Positions 31,070-36,733 of a DNA stretch of 36,733 nucleotides are shown here, one piece after another (within the stretch, counting starts at the first letter, position 1; each line of letters starts with the position of its first letter). The DNA lies in the NCBI GenBank assembly GCA_011800805.1, contig MPNW01000279.1, positions 153,184 to 189,916 on the forward strand, given 5' to 3'. Below the pieces are notes generated by a model that searched no databases, had not been told where the DNA came from, and was given only the letters and a program-made list of their open reading frames with translations. A program made the position numbers and the translations under genes. This DNA comes from Hirudo medicinalis (Eukaryota; Annelida; Clitellata; Hirudinida; Hirudinidae).

Positions 31070-31288
31070 ATGAAAACTATTCTTCGAGAGTATCAATTAC
31101 GTAACATTCTAAAATTTAAACAACCTCTTAATAGGTCAGCTCTTAATAGGCTTACGTCGAAGCAATTAGAAGCCATTGAAAAAGTGGTCAAGTCTATTTT
31201 TCCGAACCTAAAACTCCGTAACCCTCGGCGACAGAAGGAAATCATTTTTAAACATTTAAGCAATGACGAAATTCTACTTGACCCTTGA
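31070..31288 (+). CDS. Small basic ORF overlapping the CCDC40 3' end (uncertain)
   Basis: ATG at 31070, stop at 31286-31288, 72 residues. It is Lys/Arg/Leu/Ile-rich and starts MKTILREYQLRNILKFKQPL. A later segment SKQLEAIEKVVKSIF looks like an amphipathic helix. Its last 15 bases overlap the CCDC40 stop region on the other strand. Composition is more protein-like than random AT-rich frames. I have a faint impression of similarity to small helical proteins encoded by invertebrate Polinton/Maverick-type elements, which I cannot verify. It may be a transposon scrap, a real small gene, or chance. Confidence 0.25.
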   Translation: MKTILREYQLRNILKFKQPLNRSALNRLTSKQLEAIEKVVKSIFPNLKLRNPRRQKEIIFKHLSNDEILLDP

Positions 31289-34200
31289 GCCATATATTAA
31301 AGTGGCTTTCCTGAACATTTTTTCAGCCTCTGGGAACTCCTGCATTAAATTATTCAAAATGCAAAGAGTGCTTCGCATATTCTCAAGTTGCCTTTTATAT
31401 TCTCCCTCTAGAGATTTGACAGATTTCTTATATTTATTTTCTTTCAGTTGCTGGTAGCACTTCATTCTGTGTTGTCCAATGACAGTGTCGACAAATGCCT
31501 GAAGGCAATATTACCTAATCAGCATTAAATGTAAAAACATAATCTAATTTAAAATAAATACGTATTTAATATTAATTATAAAATATTTAAAATATTTTTT
31601 TTGATTTACTTTTTGTTTTTCTTCCGAAATGGCTTCAATTTCAGAATCCAGCGAAGCAGACGCTTCGGTCGAGCGTTTCAAGTTTGTCTGCTCGGAGGAG
31701 ATAGCATCGCAGAGGTTCTTGTGATCATCAGAGAGATTACGGAGATGAGCATTGTAATCTTCGGATTCCTGTTTGATTCGTACAATTATTTTATTCACAT
31801 GAGTTTTCATTTTATCGTGCTTTCGAGTGGCTGCTGAAATTGAATTGAATTAATGTTGTTACCCGAGCCTTTTCCTTTATCTTTCTTTTCATGGCTGTGT
31901 GTTCTCTCTTGATTGCGTTTTCGGCAACTGATTGGCTCCTAGACTTCATTGCTTCACCTCTGACCATGTTTGCTTCTCGACTTTAAGTGTATAGTTTATC
32001 TTACACAATCAACTTAAAGAGCCTAGTTGGAAACAAGATTTCAAAAGCGCATTACTTTGCTATCAATCTCTCCATCTCTTGGCATCTTTTTTCAGAATCT
32101 CTTTCAAGCTGCTGCAGTCTCACCTCCATGCGATGTACTTCGTTCCTAGCAATTTTTATTTCGTTTTGCATCTCTCCATCGACAGATGTTCTAGTTTCTT
32201 GAGCCAATTGTATCTTTTTGGTCCATAGCAATATCTGTTTTCTTGATTAGTAAAGTTAGTAAATTGGTAAAGTTATGCCAAGTAAGAAATTTAAGGCCTC
32301 AGGTTTTAGAAATAAATATTAAGCTAATGTCCTTCACCGATATGGTAAAGTGCTAAAAAGTCATCACATACTCAGCTTCGATGAGAGCATTAAAAAGATA
32401 TTCCCTGTCCTCTTTTGCAGATTCCAGCCTGCCTTGAGTTTCAATTGCTTCTCTCTCTGCTTCCTTTTTAAGAATTACAAAATTTAAAATATATTTGAGG
32501 CTTTTTTATTTCAATTAGGATTTCTAAGAAACTTTTGATATTCCAAGGCAGGTGTTCTCTTGGTTGTGTTACGAATGATTGTTGTCATTTTTCGGCACAA
32601 TAGTGGACAAATAATTGTAAATAATAAGTGACAACAGTACTTTTGAATTATCTGCTGAATAAATGATACCTAAATGAATGGTAGTGCTTAATTCTATCAA
32701 TTTTGAATTAGACATTTTACCAAATGTTAAAAGCTCTAGTCTACCATCATATGCACTCATAGCCAAGATTTTAATTGTGGACAAAATCCAAGTCTTTGAG
32801 ACAACTTTAATGAAGTTGTAAACAAGATGCATTCTCTCCCCATTCCCCTGCTCAAGATCTCTTCTAATCCTATCTCCAGCTCTCTCTAAACTTGCAAACC
32901 TCTCTTTCAGTAACGGCACCTTTTCTCAGTCTTTGAAAGATCTCAAGTCCTCTATTTTCTTAAGAAGCCAACCCTCCTGCCAATTACTGACCTATCACCA
33001 AATTTTCTACCATGTCAAAACTGCTAGAAAGACTCATTTTGATTTGAATTCATCCCATATTACCACATCCTCCAACTTCTCTTCTTTCCAATCAGCAGAT
33101 CCGACTTTTCCATAGAAACTGCTCTCCCACAACTTCAATAATCCTTCACATATGCGGCAATTGCATCTGGTAATGGTTGTAATGGTTGGCCTTGACCTCT
33201 TAACTAATATCATAATTATGTTGATATCTAAACCTAGTGAAATAAAATTTATAGGCTTTTTTACTTACAGTAAATTAGTCATTTGATAATGTGATTATTA
33301 AATTCTACCTTGAGAGATGCTTCAAATTCCTTGATGGACAGTTTCTGATTTTTAACTAATATGTCCCCACTGCCCTTCTCCTTGCAAATGAGTGTGTTTA
33401 ACTTCACTGTATCATGTTTCATATCATTTATACTTTTCTCTATTCCATGCATTTCAGTATTTTGTCTAGCCAATTGTCCTGCAAGTGAAGTGATGTTTAG
33501 TGGTGGCAAACAAAAAGAGTAATAAATAAGATGTTGCTAAAACCTTCCATTCTCATAAGTTTCTGAGTGAAAATAGTGATTTCGTTTTTATAATTTTCCA
33601 TTGATTCTTCTTCTTTGTCTTTTGATTTAAGAAGCTTAACCAACTCTGCTTGATCTCTGAGCCAGAGCTGTTCAGTCTGCTGAACTTGTTCCTGAGTTGA
33701 AGTTATTGATTTCTGCAGAGACTTGATTTGGAGTTCCATTGGAGTTGCATCTTTAATCTGATAAAAATGTTATATTGTTTAATAGTGATGTATCAAATAA
33801 GTTATACAAATTGATTATCATACTCTTAGTCTAAATTTTACTAATTTGTGTTATAAGCTGGTATTGTAAGTCATCATTCAAAAATATAAATGATTTAATA
33901 ATTGCTCACTCCGGTTTCTGAGACACGAGAATCAATCTTTTTAGTCAAAACATCAATCTGGTTTTGTTTTCTTTCAATGAGAACGTTTCTTTGGTTTATA
34001 TCCAATTCATTCTTAGCAATGAGGTTATACTTATCCTGAACATCCACATTATACTCATGGAGCATCTTTTCTAGATAGTTGTTTTCTATAAGAATATGTG
34101 TTTCATCCATGGACTTTTTAGATATTTCATTCTCAATGTTAGCAATTTGATTATCCTGTCAAATAATGTCAAAAGTTAACATTTTGTTAAACATTTGCTA

Positions 34201-36117
34201 AGCAAAAAGCACGAACCAATTCTTTTGTCCTATCTCTGATTTTGTGAATCATTTTATTGGTATATTTGGTGGCAGTATCCATAGTGATCTGGTGCTGAAT
34301 TTTCTCCATCATCCGATCTTCAATTTCCATCTTCTCTTTATGAAGCTTTTCAATGTCTTTCCTTAGTTGCCCCAAAATGGTTTCTTGCTGATTTTTTTCC
34401 TAGATTATTTTTAAGGATATTCAATGATATGTTAGTGTTTATATTAATGGTTTACATTAATTATCCTGCCATATGATAGCTCAGTTTCTTGGAGAATTTT
34501 GTTTAATTGGATGGTGTGATCCTGCTTCTCTTCAATTTCTCTTTTGAGGTGTTCAGTCTGCTTGTCAACTCTCTGGATGTCAAACTCAATCCTGGACATG
34601 AGAGATATCATGGCTTCATTCTTTTCTTGCTCCTTTTCAACAAGTTTTTGGAGCCCAACTTTTTCAGTGGTTAACATCTGAGAATTTTCTTCAAGCTTAC
34701 TGGAAATTATGGATTAAGTGAAATTTAATGGATTAAATTAAATTGAATTTTTAATTTTAACTAAAAATATTATATGAAGCTATTCTGTGCAATTTAATGT
34801 CTTACTTCAGGTCTTGCACCAAATGAACTGAAACTTCTTCTCTTTTTTTAAGTGCGATCAAGCTACTGTTCCAATCCTGAATTAGTTTTTTTCTTTCAGC
34901 GTTGAGGCTCTGAAACATAAAAAATGCTATTTGTCAACAATAAAATGCCAACAGTTTACTTAATCACACTTTTGTATCATGCATACCTCCAGCTCCATCT
35001 GAGATTCTTGCACAGCTTCTTTTGCCATTTTCGTTTCCTGCATTTGGTCTTGGAGCTGCTTTTTCAAGATCTCCAATTCTTCTGACAGTTTGATTGCATT
35101 TCTTGTGAGGCGCTCCACAAACAAATCCTGGGTTTTGTTAATAAATGTATAAATAGTCGATGTGGCCTTGCTTACTCATTCATTTTTTGGACCTTTGCAT
35201 CCAATGACACTGATATATAAAAATACATTAAATAAAATAAATAGATATTTTCTAAAAAAAAATGTTTAATTTATGATAACAATTTACTCTTGATAACAGA
35301 AGTCATACCTGGTTTTGTTTAAGTTCTTCAACTTTTTTCATTTCAGCTTCTGACTTTACTGCTGCTCTTTTCATTGCAGCAATATCTCCTGCTATATTTT
35401 CCTTGGCATGCTCCAGGTAAAACACTCTCAGATTGAGGGTGTCAAGCTCTGCCTATTTAAATTAAAAAGCATTATGCAATGTTGTCACAAAAATAGAAAT
35501 ATTTTGAAACTATGAACCTGAAGCTCAGCAAGTTTAGACTTCTCTTTGTTGAGATGCATTACTTTCTTCTCCAATACTTCTTTTAATTCAATAAAATCTA
35601 ACTCCTTTTTTTGCCTTTCCACATTTTTGGTTTCAAGCATTTCATTTTGTCTCAGGAGATTTGTTTGTTGTTTCAGTAATTCCTGTTGATTGTTGTACAA
35701 TTGAACACCTATGTCTTCCCTCTCAATCTTTTTCCTTTTCAAAAGCTCATTTAACTCTCTGATTTCAATGGACAGCTGAGAAATCTTTTTGTCTAGCAAT
35801 TCTTTAAGAGATTTTTGAAACTTTTGCATCTGTGGATGGTCAGGATCAAGCACTACAAATTCATCTTCATTGTGATTGATTTGCACGTTGCTCTTATCTG
35901 CTTCACTGTGCTTTTCACGTGGTTTTCTACCATATGTTCTCAAACTTTCGCCGGAGTCACTGAAAGTGGAATGCGCCTCCATTCGTTTCGTCAACTTTCC
36001 TTCATTTTCGTGTTTCTTTCCTTTCGCCCACTGACTTCTATTCGCAATTCTAGTTTGAACCTCGTTTATGTCTTCATTTTCTACGACATTCAGAAACGAT
36101 TCGTTATCGCTACTCAT
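31274..36117 (-). CDS. CCDC40: CCDC40 orthologue, axonemal 96-nm ruler protein; minus-strand exons 36117-35518, 35452-35309, 35127-34987, 34909-34806, 34699-34456, 34399-34217, 34155-33910, 33757-33544, 33478-33309, 32463-32372, 32241-32056, 31980-31863, 31831-31610, 31498-31274
   Basis: CCDC40 forms a heterodimeric coiled coil with CCDC39 along motile-cilium doublets, setting the 96-nm repeat for inner dynein arms and the nexin-dynein regulatory complex. Known family landmarks appear in order: VVLDPDHPQMQKFQKSLKEL opens the coiled coil, then IGVQLYNNQQ, DLFVERL, LIQDWNSSLIALKKREE, EKEQEKNEAMISLMSRIEFD, TATKYTNKMI, RNVLIERKQNQI, TEQLWLRDQAELV, DREYLFNALIEAEKQILLWT, KKIQLAQETRTSVDGEM, HRMEVRLQQLE and MQEFPEAEKMFRKA. 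The N-terminal 120 residues are acidic and polar. All internal junctions are GT-AG and in phase except between the exons ending 31863 and starting 31831, where about 31 bases break the frame. Total is about 962 residues against roughly 1,140 in human. The ATG at 36117 is chosen because no in-frame ATG lies upstream. Confidence 0.93.
31832..31862 (-). other. Frame break in CCDC40: frameshift, sequence error or unusual mini-intron
   Basis: Minus-strand reading leaves the homologous frame after AAG GCT CGG and regains it 31 bases later at GCC ACT CGA. The spacer begins gtaaca and contains ttcag, so a 29-base GT-AG segment (31862-31834) exists. Removing 29 or 32 bases leaves the wrong frame and a stop a few codons on. 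See findings. Confidence 0.6.
32464..33308 (-). other. CCDC40 intron 9 (largest intron)
   Basis: 845 bases between the exons ending 33309 and starting 32463. Other CCDC40 introns are mostly about 55-180 bases, so this one was probably expanded by the retroelement relic inside it. A minus-strand frame at 32569-32919 (ERFASLERAGDRIRRDLEQ) is not part of CCDC40 by homology and is left unassigned. Confidence 0.7.
32930..33152 (+). mobile_element. CR1/L2-like reverse transcriptase relic inside CCDC40 intron 9
   Basis: Four plus-strand pieces in shifting frames give, in order, FLKKPTLLPITDLSPN (about 32954-33001), SKLLERLILI (33015-33044), NSSHITTSSNFSSFQSADP and SIETALPQLQ. These match the conserved reverse-transcriptase series LKKP-LD---YRPIS, SKLLER, L---QSAYR, STETALL in the same order and spacing. 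Frameshifts and stops show it is long dead. It is antisense to CCDC40. Confidence 0.75.
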
Positions 36118-36733
36118 GTCCGCACAGACTTTTGTCACTCGTAAAACTTCAGTAATCTCGAATACGATGTTGATTCTCAGGTGTATATCACCTTGGAAAC
36201 AGGTAACACAAACAAGAAAGCATTTGTTTGGCGAACAAATCAAATTTATTAACTTCGTATAAATCGAAAACCATTAACATTTTTTTAATACCAGTAGTTT
36301 TTTTGTTTGTTTCTGGACGTGCAGGAATACCAAACCATAAAAATAAGTCTAGTCTAAGCTTTGAAGTATATTTTTTTTTAGATTTTTTATTAAACAAAAT
36401 GACATTAAATACAGTTACAAAACCCGCAAAATTACATACTTAATCATTAAATCTTGTAAAAAAGGACAACCCGAAGGGAAATACTCCCGCTGATGGGCTG
36501 CCTGTTCCAATGAAAAAAATTTAAAGCCGAGTATCAGAAAAGAAATGAGTCGTTCAGAAGTTCAAAAAATAAGGTAGCAGTTCACAGTAAAAGAAATCGG
36601 GCGCAGTTCAGAAAATTCACATGAGACAATTTTACTTACTTAGAATATATGATTTGTAAGTACTTTTGAATATAGATATGGACTTAGAGGATGTAATGGT
36701 GATGGGAATCGAGGAAAATATGCGAGGGCCAGA
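36118..36733. other. 5' flank of CCDC40
   Basis: On the minus strand the 5' UTR probably includes the bases just above 36117 (open but without an in-frame ATG back to 36243). No TATA or initiator is clear. Short open frames here (36068-36443, both strands) are not supported. Confidence 0.5.

Noticed and set aside
35179..35211. Possible extra CCDC40 mini-exon (SLDAKVQKMNE-like) in intron 2
   Set aside because: It would not keep phase, and the flanking exons already join with continuous homology (KQNQ then DLFVERL).
36118..36243. Longer CCDC40 N-terminus from 36243
   Set aside because: That frame begins at TTG, has no in-frame ATG before 36117, and looks like 5' UTR.
1..36733. tRNA or rRNA genes
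   Set aside because: No cloverleaf with TTCGA-type T-loop and matching A box was noticed on either strand by eye; a covariance search would be needed to exclude them fully.

Overview
This window is AT-rich eukaryotic DNA from an animal. Its genes are split by GT-AG introns. Tri- and tetranucleotide microsatellites are everywhere, and there are relics of hAT DNA transposons, non-LTR retrotransposons and a Ty3/gypsy element. The gene content (a cilium ruler protein, a rhodopsin-fold receptor, a secreted Cys-rich precursor) and the repeat style suggest a lophotrochozoan such as an annelid or leech. That placement is inference; nothing in the window fixes the species. Two single n characters (13172, 17015) mark assembly gaps, and the first sits between two identical 127-bp copies. 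Layout: positions 1-168 hold the 3' end of an unidentified ORF. A degraded hAT element with terminal repeats and an imperfect 8-bp target duplication lies at 1313-2326. From 2.7 to 5.3 kb there are minisatellites, microsatellites and one doubtful terminal exon. A two-exon plus-strand gene (5721-8265) encodes a strongly divergent seven-helix receptor of about 659 residues that lacks most class A signature residues. From 8.3 to 17.4 kb no host gene was found; this stretch holds a reverse-transcriptase C-terminal relic, a gypsy integrase end with a probable 3' LTR, several tandem arrays, the duplicated gap edges, and a minus-strand retroelement-like block ending in poly(A). A plus-strand gene spread over 17478-30810 encodes a secreted precursor: signal peptide exon, a possible second exon, a long polar exon with basic cleavage sites, and two exons forming a 12-cysteine domain. 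Phases agree at every junction where both exons are firm. Its introns host a truncated non-LTR element, a 16-bp tandem array, a hAT relic and other repeats. Tail-to-tail with it, the minus-strand gene at 36117-31274 is a 14-segment CCDC40 orthologue (about 962 residues). CCDC40 works with CCDC39 as the 96-nm axonemal ruler of motile cilia. Its intron 9 contains a CR1/L2-like reverse-transcriptase relic. One junction (31832-31862) does not keep frame and may be a frameshift or sequence error. The three genes show no operon-like relation. The observations most worth following are the atypical receptor, the 12-Cys precursor, the CCDC40 frame break, and a small ORF at the convergent gene ends.
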